A stretch of 64,000 nucleotides of DNA from Jacaranda mimosifolia (taxonomy: Eukaryota > Streptophyta > Magnoliopsida > Lamiales > Bignoniaceae), in the NCBI GenBank assembly GCA_018894105.1, contig CM032117.1, positions 32,158,501 to 32,222,500 on the forward strand, read 5' to 3'. A program made the translations under genes and the position numbers. Position 1 is the stretch's first letter; every line of letters starts with the position of its first letter. The notes under the pieces are model-generated. The model had not been told where the DNA came from and ran no database searches. It saw only the letters and a list, made by a program, of their open reading frames with translations. Below, one piece after another: positions 1 through 12,265 of the stretch.

Positions 1-3000
1 GCTCTCTTAGACTCCCACTACACTCAATTTTCGGAGCTAGTTGAAAAAGCTCTTCTCCTCCAAACACTCGAAGAAGCCGTCAACATCAATAATTTAACGA
101 TTTTCGCACCCAACAACGAAGCTCTGGAGCGCGATCTCGACCCAGAATTCAGGCGTTTCGTCCTTGAACCAGGCAATATCAAGTCCCTTCAAACTCTCCT
201 CCTGCATCACATCCTCCCCGTTAAGATTACTCATGATAAATGGCCCAGTAATCCCACTGAATCAACTCGCCACGTTGCGCTCTCCCGCGATCACGTGGAA
301 TTATCTTGCAGTGCCACCTCAAAGGGTTCTCGTATTCAGCGCGTGGGTGCTGTGAAGGTTATACGTTTGAACTCCATAGTCCGACCCGATGGAATCATCC
401 ACGGAATAGATAAAGCAATTATCCCAAAATCCGTGGAGCATGAATTCAATAATAGGCGAAATCTCCGATCGATTTCCGCCGTCAAGCCCCAAGGCTCGCC
501 CGAAATCGATCCCAGAACGAACAACTTTTTGAAGAAAAAAGATAATTCTATGCCAAATAGTGGAACTCCAATAGTCCCAATCTACAATGCAATGGCGCCC
601 GGGCCGAGCTTAGCTCCGGCGCCGGCATCTGGACCTGGTGGACCCCACCACCACTTCGACGGCGAGAAACAGGTCAAAGACTTCATAGAGACCCTCCTCC
701 TTTACGGAGGGTACAATGAAATGGCTGACATTTTGGTCAACTTAACAAATTTAGCGACGGAGATGGGGAAACTGATCAGTGAAGGCTATGTTTTGACGGT
801 TTTAGCACCCAACGATGAGGCCATGGCGAAACTGACGACGGAAAAATTGAGCGAGCCGGGTGCGCCGGAACAAATAGTGTACTACCACATAGTGCCGGAG
901 TACCAAACAGAGGAGAGTATGTATAATGCGGTGAGGAGATTTGGAATGGTGTCGTATGATACGCTGCTTTTGCCGCATAAGATTGTGGCGAAAGAAGCTG
1001 ATGGATCGGTGAGATTTGGGGAGGGTGAGGATTCGGGTTATCTATTGGACCCGGATATTTATACGGATGGAAGGATTTCGGTGCAGGGCATTGACGGGGT
1101 GCTCTTCCCGCCGGAGGAGAACAACAAGAAGGAAGTTGCCAATCAAAATGTTAAGGTTGTTACCAAGGCAAGAAGAGGTACGTTAATTATTTTTTTATTT
1201 TTCTTAATTTCTCGGTAAAGTATTATATTCTCAAGATTTTTCCGGTGGTGGCGGTGGGAAGAAAGAGTGTGTCTGTGTCGGTGTCGGTGGACGAGGGGCA
1301 AATTGCCCATTAGCATGTTGTTGTCGTTATGTGTGTTTGTTTGTTGCCTTGTCAGCTGTCCACGATGAACTTTAGTACTGTGGATGTATGAGGTAAGCTT
1401 TAGGTTGTATGAGATTGTCTACTTAATAAATTTTATTTTAAGATAAAAAATTTTAATGAGTAAATACTGAAGCATTTTACGTGCGGACAATCTGTTGTTT
1501 TTCTTGTTGCAAAGATCCTTAGAAAGATGAAAAAAATTGCTTGACCTTAATCAAGTAAAAACATTATTTTTTTAGTCTTTTTCTTTTTGCTTTTTTAAGT
1601 TTGATATTTGAATGTCAAGTTAGACACCAATTGAGTGCTCCATTGTTTTCATGTGATGTAGAATTTTGGTTTCATTAAGAGTGAAAAAAAAAAAGAAAAA
1701 AATATAGGGTCAATTCACCAGCACCTGCAATTTTGAACATTATGTGGTGCACTGTTAGGAATTCAGTAATAGTAGCCTCTCTATCATTGATCTTGTTCGA
1801 ATCAAGAAGTGCTGTGAAGTAAAAACTTAAGACTGGTATAATCTTGTCATCTTAAAACTAAGGACTGCGATTATTCTTGGCCATGCGTTTTTGCAGATGT
1901 TCTGTAAATTTTGGGGGATGTAGAGAAACTGTTTTTCCTGGATATTCTTTTGTCATTGAAATTAAGGATTCTTTTCTTGTACCATTGAAAATCATGGATA
2001 ATGGGATGTAACATTTCTAGCTTGAGCTTGTTGTTGACAATTAACTTTGGGAAAGAATTGGGGCAATTCCTTTGTCTTTCTCAATTTAGGTGTCTTTTTT
2101 ATTACCTTAAAACTTGGGAAAGAATGTAGACTGCTAGACTGTTGGGGGAGGGGCTTGAGGAATTACTTTGGTTGAAATTTTATGCAGTCTAGACATGAGT
2201 CTGCCTCTCTCTCTTTTTCTCCCTTTGATGAGTGAATTGTTTCTTTAAAAGATCAAGCAAATAGGATTATTATATATGGAATAGCTAAAGGGATGATGGA
2301 CTATAGAAATTCCAACCACCCTAAAGAACAAGGAATTGGTTCCCTAATATTGACCAACCCAACCCCCAACTAAATCACAAACATTAGTATCTCTGGCTGT
2401 CCCTTGCTCCTTCGCCAATGTGTGCCCGCCAGGGCCCTTTTATTTAGTTACAAAAACATCATTTTATGTGTTGACTGTTTGTTTAGGGCATAATGTGGAT
2501 CTTGTTTCATCATGTTATCTTAAAAGATATACTATTATCATATGTAAGAAGCAGACAAAAAACAAGTACTTGCATGTCTCTACTGAATAGTGGTCTTCTG
2601 CTCATTTTCATAAATCATAATTACCGTCATTCAGATCCAAATGTTGAGTTAGAATAACATGTGTGGATCTTGAGTTAGCGGTTAGATCTGAAGCTAACAT
2701 CTTCAGAATTCTAGCTGCCAGAACTCAGAATTAAGAAGCAACCCATCTCGCTGATCAAACTGAGTTGTGGAGATTTGAAGAAGTCGAGTTTATACATTGA
2801 TGTTGACAATTAAGTACTTTTGTTGATACAACTGCCTGATAATAATTATTTGGGATCTTATTATTATTATTATATCCTTCTAGTAGAGGCCATCACTTTC
2901 ATGATCCAGCAGAAGTTATGAAGCTGTTTTCATCCAATATTTTGATTTAAAAAAGAGATTGTGACTAATAAATGCTACATATACAACAGGTAAATTACTT

Positions 3001-3069
3001 GAAGTGGCATGCAGAATGCTTGGGACCTTTGGAGAAGATTCCAAGTTTACCACATGCGAGGGAAAGTAG
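1..3069 (+). CDS. Fasciclin-like arabinogalactan protein, FLA15/16/17/18 type (5' partial)
   Basis: Secreted cell-wall/apoplast glycoprotein with two FAS1 adhesion domains. The window opens inside FAS1 domain 1, so the start codon and signal peptide are missing. Exon 1 is open in frame from base 1 to 1177, and exon 2 runs 2990-3069 with stop TAG at 3067. Counting residues from base 1, domain 1 covers about 1-141 (TIFAPNNEAL; IHGIDKAIIP). A Pro/Ala arabinogalactan-type linker (MAPGPSLAPAPASGPGG) lies at about 197-214. Domain 2 covers about 222-371 (YVLTVLAPNDEAM; YYHIVPEYQ; VQGIDGVLFP). The spliced C-terminus reads RRGKLLEVACRMLGTFGED and ends soon after, with no hydrophobic GPI tail. Two FAS1 domains, one AGP linker and no GPI signal are the established layout of Arabidopsis FLA15-18, and the sequence resembles that group throughout. 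I see no frame damage. It is the only gene in the window that looks functional. Which of the four paralogues it matches best cannot be decided here. Confidence 0.96.
1178..2989 (+). other. Phase-1 intron of the FLA gene (1,812 bp)
   Basis: The donor is AGAG|GTACG at 1178 and the acceptor is CAACAG| ending at 2989. Splicing joins the G at 1177 to GT at 2990-2991 and gives a glycine codon that continues directly into the conserved C-terminal peptide KLLEVACRMLG, which fixes both boundaries. Without splicing the frame runs into TAA at 1216. The intron is AT-rich, and I saw no transposon ends or open reading frame of note in it. Confidence 0.9.
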
Positions 3070-3750
3070 CCAATTTGGAAGGGCAAAAGGTGAAAACTAA
3101 CCTATGTTTCTCACTAGCTATGTACATCTTTCCATGCATGGCTTATCATTGAGGTTCGAACTTAAACCTTACATTCTGAATCCATTATTATCTCTTCATT
3201 AAATTTATCAACTCATAGCCATCAGACCTCTGAAAAAAATCAATTGAATTTGAACAAGCTGTGGTTGGTGTGCACAATAATCATAGTGTGGTCCTTCAAA
3301 TCAAGTGTCTTGGCTTTCCAGTTTCCACATCCTCTACAATTTTGTGAAAAAATCTACTTTAGCATTGAACTTAGGCCTGACTGTATATGTATTTTATTCA
3401 TTTTGCAGGCAAATCGGCAATGTATAGTATAAGTTCACTGATAGAATCAGTTTCTCCACCAAGTACAAACTGCGCCAGAGGAGGAGACGAGAAAGAGAGA
3501 AAGATTTAGCAATTGGTAGTATCAGAATATATTCTTCTTTTATATTTTTTGTGTATGTTCAATCAATAATGCTCGTAAAACGCGCCCCCCCACCCACCAC
3601 CCCCAACCCTAGGGGCGTTGTGGGATTCATTTTTGTGTTCTTTTGGATGGAAAAGGAAGTGTTACTGGTGCTGGGAGTTACCTCAATGAGAACTTATGAA
3701 AAGTCTTTGGAACTTGGATATAATAAACGAAGATTTCTTTTCCTTTTTGA
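3070..3750 (+). other. Probable FLA 3' UTR with a 3'-UTR intron and polyadenylation signal
   Basis: After the stop at 3067-3069 the sequence has a good donor, GGCAAAAG|GTGAAAAC at 3090, and a pyrimidine-rich acceptor, CATTTTGCAG| ending at 3408. This suggests a 319-bp intron in the 3' UTR. AATAAA at 3722-3727 is a plausible polyadenylation signal and would put the transcript end near 3745. The short ORFs at 3244 and 3551 have no recognisable content. The intron is inferred from splice consensus only. Confidence 0.5.
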
Positions 3751-3769
3751 CCAGTTATCATCTTAACAA

Positions 3770-4366
3770 AAACTTATCTGTTGTTAAAGTGCCAAATTTA
3801 TGAAGTATCTATTTTTATAAGAAAGATGGATGTGAAAGACAAGTAGTGCAGACAAAGCTACAGTATACTCTTTAAAATAGGTTATTGGAGTATTTGGATA
3901 AAATAAACTTTGAGTTTATAAAATATTAGTAATGACTATTTTATAATTAAAATGATTAGAATTAAAAGAACTTGTTAAAATTTTAAAAATAAGTTACAAC
4001 CTTCTTGCTTTTTTTAAAAGAACTTATAAACTTTTAACATTTTATTTTATAATCTTATAAACTCATTTTTAGAAAAATTTACCCTACACTTTCAAATATT
4101 TTATAAGCTATTAAACATCATATAAGATATTTTGATAAATATATAAGTTCACCCAAACACCCTCTTAATTGGTTCATTGGTTAACTCATTCATCTTGTTG
4201 TCATAAAATTAAGTTGGAAAGATAATGAGTAGTGTATGCTTCATAAAAGTCTAATTAATTGAAATATATATCAAATCACATATTTCATGAACATTCATGT
4301 TATTCATCTAGGTAAAATGTAATAATATTATGAAAAGTGGCATCATAATATATTATCTAACAAATC
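3770..4366. repeat. Gene-flanking AT-rich spacer with a hAT-like MITE candidate
   Basis: There is no gene. About 3893-4170 is a very AT-rich block whose ends are loosely inverted: GAGTATTTGGATAA at the left, and the reverse complement of the right end reads GAGGGTGTTTGGGTGAAC. GGGTGTTTGG-type ends are common on plant hAT MITEs. I could not find a clean 8-bp target duplication, so element type and borders are tentative. The right end resembles CTTATCCAAACACCCAC near 17780. Confidence 0.35.
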
Positions 4367-4376
4367 ATAAATATAA

Positions 4377-5584
4377 GGGTGAATTACGGCTACCATCCCT
4401 GATATTCAGTGTAATTACGAAAAGGTTCTCGCTTTTTCAAAAATTACAAAAACCCCTAAATTGACCGACCTATTTGTAAGGTGGTCCAAAAATGTGAAAA
4501 GTCAAAAATGCCCCTAACGAAAAAACAACTAAAAAAAATTAAAAAATACTAAAAATTGGTTTGATGGCTAAAGTCCTAAATGTCCCTCTATGTGTTATGC
4601 TATCTTAAGATTTTGAATTATTTTAAATAGTATATATATATTTATATATTTAAAATAATTTACTTATATAATTCATCTAACAATATTAAATAATAAAATA
4701 TTTATTACTTGAGTTACATATTAAACAATATTACATTAACAACTATATCTAAAATAATTTAGTTGAATTTAATTAAATTATTTATTAGAATAGAAATCAT
4801 ATTTAAAGTAAAGATATTTACCCTTTAGTCAAAAAATAAATATATCTAAAATAATTAATAAATTTTAGTTAAATTTATTAATTAATAAAGACAATAAATC
4901 AAAAATTAAAAACTATATTAATTAAGAATAAATAAATAAATTATACGTAATTTTAACTAAATTATTTATTAATTAAAAAAGATAATTTTTTTAAATTATA
5001 TTTTATTTATTAAAATTATAAACACATATAAATTAAAGATATTTAAAATAATTAAAATATTTATTCAAATAAATATATCTAAAATAACAATAAATAAGTA
5101 AAAAAATTATTAATTAACAAAAATTAAAAATTAAAAATTAAAAACTATATTAATTAAGAATAAATAAGTAAAACAATTAATATAGATGTATTTTTAACAT
5201 ATATTATTTATTAATTAAAAAATAAATTCTTTAAAGTTAATTATATTATTTATTAAAATAATAATCATATCTAAATTAAAAATATTTATTCAAATAATAA
5301 ATTCTCTAAAATAAACTTACTTCAATTTATTAATTGATTGATTCAAGACACAATAAATAAAAAATTAAATATATATGTTAATTAAATTATTTATTAATTA
5401 AGAAAAGATAAAAAAAATTTAAAAAAAAAAATTCAAACCCTATCCCTCTTTCCCCCTAGCCCCAACCCAGTGTCCCCCTTCCCTTTTTCTTCCACCTGCT
5501 GCCATGGCAGCTTAGGCAGCAGGCAACAATTTGTTGCCGCTGCCACAACCTACAACTGCCATGGCAACAACGGGCCACGAAAGG
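4377..5584. mobile_element. MULE1 left arm
   Basis: The TIR (about 4377-4460) is followed by some 800 bp of extreme AT-rich DNA with many ATTAATTAA-type runs (4600-5425). A short GC-rich stretch with GCCATGGCAGC and GGCAGCAGGC repeats follows at 5435-5584. The GC-rich part resembles the right-arm stretch at 22791-22850 in composition and is probably the original core of the element. I saw no ORF. The right limit is where the Athila LTR appears to begin and is approximate. Confidence 0.6.
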
Positions 5585-6861
5585 TGTTGCTGCCTATTAA
5601 GTCGCATTTTTGTCATTTAATTTGTATAATTTTCCCTTATGATTAATAGTAAAAATGCTTACTTGTTGGATTTTAACTTTCATTTTATATTTTATGAAGC
5701 AAATTGAAGATTCGAGCTAAATGCAGCTGCAAATCGAGTATTTGAGATACTTGGAGCAAAAATCGCATTCCCAAGGAGATGAGAAATGGTAGAAGAAAAT
5801 AATTCGAGTGCGAATGTATTTTGCTTCCCAAGACTTTACGCAAATTTAATTAGGAAGCATTCAACTTCTTTTAGCAGTTGTACATTTTTGGATGTTTTAA
5901 TTTATATTTCTTTAATTAGGAGATTTTATGTTTCTCTACTTTGGTAGGACTCTTAATTAGTTTCCCAATTGCATTAGGAGTAGTATGCTATTTATAGGGA
6001 ATTAGGAATCTTTCATATGAAGCTTTTTTATATCTTTTCATTTAGCATATTTTAATTTTCTACATTTTTCTTCTCTCCTTGAGTTGCTAAACTCCTTTTC
6101 TAGCCTAAGAGATTATCGAAGTTTGGATTCTTCAGTATTTATGAGATCTAAATAATTGATTCGTATTTTTTATTTCTTCAGTATTTATTTATTTTCTGTT
6201 TTCATTACTAATATTCAGATTTATTGATTTAGGGCCCAAATTTGACAACATAGAATATTTCTGTCAATTAAAACGTCAAATCCATAATTGTTTAATCGTT
6301 CTAGTGCTTGTGTGAAATAACACCGTTATGTGTGGGGATATGCTTGATTTATGTTATGTGGATAAATAATCTAGTCTAAATGAACCCTGCTTGTGTGTGT
6401 TTTGTTCACTAGGGTTAGGTTTCTCGAGTTTTTAATGTTGTTTATAAATTAAATCCTAGGACCATTTCTTTAGGATTGTTTATTGGCAAGGTAAATAACT
6501 AACGAGCTTCTCTTAGTTATCAAGATATTAAGGAGAGATTGGTTATCAAGGCGTCCGAGTAAGTATAACCAGTCTATTCAAGAAAAAAAGAGAATTTATC
6601 TTTGCATCAATGATCACATCTGTGAACCAAACTGAGGTTTTACCTTAGACTAGATTTCATTCTCATTGATTTCTTATTTGATTTATTTTACTTTTAAAAT
6701 TATAGGTTTTTCGTTTCATAAACCCCCCCCTTCTATTTTATTAGTAGGCTTGAAAAAAAGTAAAATTTACCAGTCCCTGTGGAATAAGACCCTACTCACC
6801 ACTTATTATAAATCAGATCTTTAAAATAGGAATTTATTTTTGTTCGATTCGACACCCATCA
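5585..6861 (+). repeat. Athila-type 5' LTR
   Basis: From about 5905 to 6861 this is a direct repeat of 21833-22790, including CTACTTTGGTAGGACTC and GAGATCTAAATAATT. It ends CGACACCCATCA just before the primer-binding site. The first roughly 320 bp have no partner because the 3' copy is truncated, so the start at 5585 (TGTTGCTGCC) is a guess. A possible promoter region lies near 5990 (TATTTATAGGG). Confidence 0.75.
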
Positions 6862-6865
6862 AATT

Positions 6866-6890
6866 TTGACGTCGTTTCTTGGATTGGTGT
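6866..6890 (+). other. Degenerate Athila primer-binding site
   Basis: TTTTGACGTCGTTTCTTGGA directly after the LTR end matches, with several changes, the Athila consensus TTTTGGCGCCGTTGCCGGGG, which pairs with the 3' end of a tRNA. The loss of CpG dinucleotides is typical of decay of methylated DNA. It confirms plus-strand orientation. Confidence 0.65.
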
Positions 6891-6904
6891 CAAATAATTT
6901 TATT

Positions 6905-9179
6905 TCTTTTAATGCCTCGATCTTCTTGTACATGTGACTTCAATACAATCCAGAGATTGAGAAGATTGCTCGTAGATTACAGAAGGAGACTAGAGTGCAA
7001 AAAGAAATCAAGTCATCGCCTTTGGATCTTAATCTGAATACATCCAGCTTAGTCGGTTCCAACGATTCGAAACAAGAGGAAACAATGGCTCATGAAAGAA
7101 CTTTAAGAGAGTTAGCTAAACCGAATTTGACTCAACAACCACTTTGTATTGAATATCCGGAGTTGGAAATACCTTTTGAGTTAAAATCTAGGTTGATCCA
7201 TCTACTACCCATTTTCCATGGTTTAGATAATGAAGATCCCCATAAGCATTTAAAGGCATTTCATGTTTTGTGCTCGGCTATGAAACCCTAAGGAGTGTTT
7301 GAAGAGCAAGTCAAGTTGCGAGCTTTTCTGTTTTCCTTAGCAGATAAAGTGAAGGAATGGTTTTTTTATCTACCCCCTAGCTCTATCATTACGTAGACGA
7401 AATTGGCAAGATTGTTTGTTGAGAAGTTTTTCCCTGCTTCACGCGCTAATAGTATTAGAAAAGTGATAAGCGGGATAAGACAGAGAGACACGAAGAGTCT
7501 TCACGAATATTAGGAAAGGTCTAAACAACTTTGCGCACTGCCCACAACTTGGTATTACTGAGCGACTTTTCATTTGGTACTTTTACGAAGGACTTTTACC
7601 AATGGAAAGGAGGATGATGGACGCAAGAAGTAAAGAAGCTATAGTGAACAAAACTCCAAGCGAAGTAGAGAATTAATTTCTATAATGGCTACCAACTCCC
7701 AATAATTTGGATACTCTTAGGACCCTCCTAGAAGGATCAATAAGGTAAGTAATTCGTCTCTTAAGCATAAAATTTCCACTTTAACTTCTCTTGTTCAGCA
7801 ATTGGTTGTAGGAAATATGCAACAAATCAAGGTTTGTGGGATTTGTACTAACGTTGGTCATCCTACGGATATATGTCCTACGCTTCAAGAGAATTCCTAT
7901 GAACAAACCAATACAGCAAGAGGATTTCCTGGTCCACTGCAAAGAAAGTACGATCCCTTCTCAAACACCTACAACCCAGGATGAAGGGATCACCTGAATT
8001 TCAGTTACGGAGGGAGATCGCAAAACTACCAATACTTCCAACAAAAACTACCCCATCCACATCAACTATTCTCTTCAAATACAGATATGTCTCTCAAGGA
8101 GATTGTTAAATTGCTTTTGCCTAACACTCAGCAATTTCAACATGAAACGAGAGCAAGCATTCAAAACATGGAGAACCAAATAAGTCAACTAGCCACCTTA
8201 GTGAGTAAAATAGAATCCAAAGGAAAAATACCCTCTCAAACAGTTGTCAATCCCAAGCAGAACATTAGCGCGATTACTTTGAGGAATGGTAAGGAGCTGA
8301 AGGAACTTAGCAAGAAGACATGAGAAAACACCATTGTGGAAGAAGTGGATAGAGAGATTGTCATACCCCAAGATTCGATTGAACATTCGCATGAACTTAA
8401 TGGTAAGGTGACAAGCTCATTGGTTATATACCCTCATTTTCCTGAAAGGTTTGCTAAATCCAAAAGGCATGAAGAGGAAAAGAATATTCTTGAAACTTTT
8501 TACAAGGCCAAGGTAAATATCCCCATTACTTGATGCAATCAAGCAAATACCTCAGTATGCTAAATTCCTCAAGGAATTATACACAAATAAAAAAAAATTA
8601 AAAGGTAATGAAAGAAAAAGTATGGAGGAAAATGTCTCAGCAGTGATACAAAGGAAATTGCCCCTTAAATGCAAAGACCTAGGTATGTTTACTATCCCTT
8701 GCAAAATTGGCGATGTTGGAATTAGAAAGGCCATGTGCGATCTTGGTGCTTCAATTAATGTCATGCCTCTTTTTGTCTACTCTTCTTTGAATGTTGGTAT
8801 TTTAAAAGAAACATTAGTAGTCATTCAACTTGCTAATAGATCTGTTGTATATCCTAAGGGAGTCCTAGAGGATGTATTAGTACAAGTTAATGAATTAATT
8901 TTTCCTGCTCATTTTTATGTACTTAACATGTCTGAAGATAACTCTCCTAATTCATCGCAAATACTATTGAGAAGACCTTTCCATAGAACCTCTAGGACGA
9001 AAATTGATATGCATGATGGTACACTTACTATGGAGTTTGATAGTGATGTGATTAAATTCAATATATATGATCCCATGAAATATCCTAGTGATGTGTCTTG
9101 TGTTTTTGTTATGGGTATCATTGATACTTTGACTCATGAAACCTTTGATTTGAATGATGATGATAATTTCGTGATGTGA
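6905..9179 (+). pseudogene. Athila gag-protease, degenerate (Ty3/gypsy)
   Basis: Capsid-type gag begins near 6995. Its segment with QQPLCIEYPELEIPFELKS and LIHLLPIFHGL is the classic Athila gag region (ORF 6995-7291), followed after a stop by LRAFLFSLADKVKEWFFYLP and further frame breaks to about 7690. A zinc knuckle CX2CX4HX4C (CGICTNVGHPTDIC) is at 7831-7872. A Gln-rich helix follows (QNMENQISQLATLV, 8165-8206). The retropepsin ORF at 8622-9179 has catalytic DLGAS at 8739-8753 and ends with the conserved RTKIDMHDGTLTMEFD region. Several in-frame stops separate the pieces. Reverse transcriptase, RNase H and integrase, which should follow protease, are absent: protease runs straight into tail sequence normally found after pol. 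The element cannot move unaided. Confidence 0.9.
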
Positions 9180-10380
9180 GGAATAGTTATGTCTAGCCAA
9201 AGACGTTAAAGAGATGCACTTTTTGGGAGGCAACTTTTAATTTGTTGTTCATTTTCCTTAAAAAACAAAGAGCTATTTTTTAACGTTTTTAATTAACTTT
9301 ATATATATTTATTTATTTATTTGATGTAGGAGACGTCTTATATTAGGCTGTGGGCACAGTTACTTTAGGCAGAAAAGCTCTTCAATCTACCCGTGCCCAC
9401 GCTTTGTTCAAGGACCTCTTCTGACACATTTGAATTATTTGACAGAAAAACTCTTCAATCTACCTGTGTTCACGCCTTGTTCAAGGACCTCTTCTAGCAC
9501 GTTTGAATTATTTGACAGAAAATCTCTTTAACTTACTCGTGCCCACACCTTGTTCAAAGACCTCTTCTGCCACTATTATAATTATTTGACAAAAGTACTC
9601 TCATATCCACCCATGCCCATGCCCTGTTTTGCAACCTCTTCCGCCACCAACCACCATCTTCAACCTCACCCCCCTCTGTTGCAGCTGAACCACAGACACG
9701 TGATGATGATCTTCATGTTATTCGTCGCTAGCTTTCACGCATAGAGACCAACCTCATAGACTATTTCACTCATGTTGGTTTCACACCCTTAGTTTCACCC
9801 AATCCTTGAAGCCATGCGAACCTCGTCTCCTCAAAGGAGTCCTTCTTCTACCTTTCTTATGCATTTCCATTCTTATTTTGAAACATTAAGGCCAATGTTT
9901 AGCTTAAGTGTGGGGAAAGAAAATGTGGATTCATTTTATTTTAAACATGCATGAAATGGCTCTTTATTCTTCTTATTTGCTTCCAAAGTGTGCTTTAGTT
10001 CTTGATTTGTTAATCTTTCTTGTTGATCTTTCACCCATTTTTTATGCTTATCTCTAAGGTAACACTTAAATAATTTGATTGAATTAGAACACAATGTAAG
10101 AATGGCATGAATAGTAAATCCTTGTTTATTGCACTTTGACTTGTTGCCTTGTTAGTTAATTTGGATAAAAGATGAATGAGGGAATTAATGCATATCACCC
10201 CTAATAATTGTCATGCATAGTGGGTTAACTTTTCTAGAATTTTCCTTGATGAGCATATTTGGGTTGACTTGTTGAGTTGAATGTACTAAGATGATGAAGA
10301 TGACTAGGTTTGACCATTTAACCCTTTTCAATAAAAATAAAAAGCACTGGCTTGATTACTTCACTAATCACAAAAATTAA
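9180..10380 (+). mobile_element. Athila post-pol tail, non-coding
   Basis: Sequence after the protease stop (TAGCCAAAGACGTTAAAGAG, TTTTTGGGAGGCAACTTT) is the kind found after the pol stop in Athila elements, and a later TTTAGCTTAAGTGTGGGGA block fits too. No coding content. It continues beyond the MITE to about 11127. Confidence 0.65.
9371..9605 (+). repeat. 73-bp tandem repeat, about 3.2 copies
   Basis: AGAAAAGCTCTTCAATCTAC begins at 9371 and recurs at 9444 and 9517, a period of 73 bp, with a diverged partial copy near 9590. Each unit carries TTGTTCAAGGACCTCTTCT and GAATTATTTGACAGAAAA. Part of the Athila tail. Confidence 0.8.
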
Positions 10381-10823
10381 GGCTATGTTCACTAGCATTT
10401 TGGGGAAATTTTTCCCAACTCCCAAAACAATCCCAAAAAATATACACATTCTCCAATTATTTTCCCAAAACACAAAAAATTTATACCCAAAAAACCCTCA
10501 TAATTTAATTTCAAAAAGACCCTACACACTACTCTAGCCCTACCTAACACTCAAGTATATATATATATATACACATACCATCAAAGTAATATATATACAC
10601 ATTACATAAAAAAAAAATTTCTTCCTACAAACCTAGCAAAAAAGTAATTAATTTGACATCTATAGTAAAATTTATCCCCCTACCAAAACATTAACAAACA
10701 AACAACAAATTCTCAATCTATTTTCCCCATTTTCCCAAAACATAAACAAACAATTGACATTTTTTCCAAGTTTTCTCCCAAAAAAATTTCTAGAAAATGG
10801 CCAAAATGCTAGTGAACAAGCCC
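10381..10823. mobile_element. Tourist-like (PIF/Harbinger) MITE, 443 bp
   Basis: The left end reads GGCTATGTTCACTAGCATTT. The reverse complement of the right end reads GGGCTTGTTCACTAGCATTT, so the inverted repeats pair over about 20 bp with a small mismatch at the tip. Flanking TAA occurs on both sides (10378-10380 and 10824-10826), the three-base target duplication expected for PIF/Harbinger. The inside is A/C-rich and non-coding. It sits in the Athila tail. Confidence 0.85.
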
Positions 10824-11127
10824 TAAGTAATTATGAGCAGGGATAATAACCATCTAGGTTTGTGACCGGCTGAGTAATCGGGTACGTTCATCACCAATGT
10901 TTGTATTCGCGTAAAAAGGTCGGATGGCATTCTGGACAAATTGTGGCCGGTTGAGTAACTAGGTGCATTCATTACCAATGTTTGTATTTGTGTAAAAGGT
11001 TGGTCCACGAGCTAAATTTGGTGTACAAAAAAAAAGAGAGATCGAATAAGGTTTTTCCTTTCATCCTTTATGTTTTCATGCATTTGACTTGTTATTTCTC
11101 CCTGAAAATGTGATATCGTTGCATATT
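10824..11127 (+). mobile_element. Athila tail continued, with an 81-bp two-unit repeat
   Basis: GTGACCGGCTGAGTAATCGG at 10861 and GTGGCCGGTTGAGTAACTAG at 10942 start two related units, each containing CACCAATGTTTGTATT or a close variant. This continues the sequence broken by the MITE. No gene. Confidence 0.55.
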
Positions 11128-12265
11128 CAATTCCTTACATAATCAACCCTAATCAAATATCACTTAAACTCATACTATAATCCTTAATACTATCATTAAA
11201 TCTAATTTTGGCATTTTGTAGGATAATTGTGGGTCCACAATTCAATAATCCTTTACATGGGAATCAACACACATATATAGGCATATCATTCATCCTAAAT
11301 TCCTATTCTTAGCATAGATACAAGCTTAATAGGAAGCTACAATATATGCTATATACATACAACAAAACTCTTCTCCCAATCCTTACCATGATCCACCCAA
11401 TAAGACCTTAGATTCATGAACCAAACACACAGATGTGTTCATCGCGTCGAGGGGAGAAAACTATCCTCCAGCCGCCACCGTTTGCCGCCGCTGAAAAATC
11501 TCAACACTACCACCAATCTACTCCTCTCGAGCTCCTAAATCTAATGCCGCCTTCAGTTTCAAGTTTCATGGCCTATAGCATCCTCAACCGAGCTCAACAG
11601 CCTTCAAAATGGGTCTTCACCACCGTACTCCAATCACCATTTCCTGTCACCGCTGCTGCGTTTTACCACCATGCAATGCCTCCATGGTGTTCTCCCTATG
11701 GAGTACTGCCTAGACCACCCCTTGGAGTCGAAGTTGGTTGCCGAAAAACAAGAAACCTACTTGCCCGTCGTGAAGCTTGTTCTTGGTCTCTCTCACGGTA
11801 GCTCGCTGGAATGGGATTCAGCCGTGCATGGTGGTGCACAAGTGTAGCGAAGTTAAGGGGAGTGATTTGGTCGGTTTGGTTTGGTGAAAGGTGATCGCCG
11901 GTGTGGAGATTGCCGGGTGAAGGCGGTCACAGTGTAGAGGAGGAAAAAGGAAAAAGAAATGAAATCTGTCATTTTTCTTTTATCAATCCAACTTTTCCAA
12001 ATTTCATATTGCCCCCCTCCAGAATTATCTCCTTCTTCAATTAGGTCCTCCAGGAAAATTGCAACACTTCAATTCAGCCCCAAGAAATAATTTACGCCTA
12101 ATTTGACCCCTTTGACCTAAAACAATTACCAAGAAACCCCAATAGTTTCCAAATTTGGTTCAATCCACTTTCCTCAAATTGTAAATTGACCCCAAAACTT
12201 CTCATTTTCTTGCAATTATGTCCTTTTTCATTATTTTCAAAATACCAAATTTCAAGGGTGTTACA
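11128..12265 (-). repeat. Truncated 3' LTR of element A
   Basis: On the minus strand it begins TGTAACACCCTTGAAATTTG (from 12265), matching the start of the solo LTR at 17801-20744. It breaks off at 11128 where Athila sequence begins. It should continue to a GGGGCGCTACA-type end, so more than 1 kb is missing. The short ORF at 11433 is a by-product. Confidence 0.7.

Noticed and set aside
164..524. Short ORFs overlapping the FLA exon in other frames
   Set aside because: They are shadows of the intact frame that runs from base 1 to 1177.
11433..11801. 122-residue plus-strand ORF, repeated as a longer relative at 16112-16579
   Set aside because: Both lie in the two LTR copies of element A, are antisense to the element and contain no known motif; their similarity is explained by LTR duplication.
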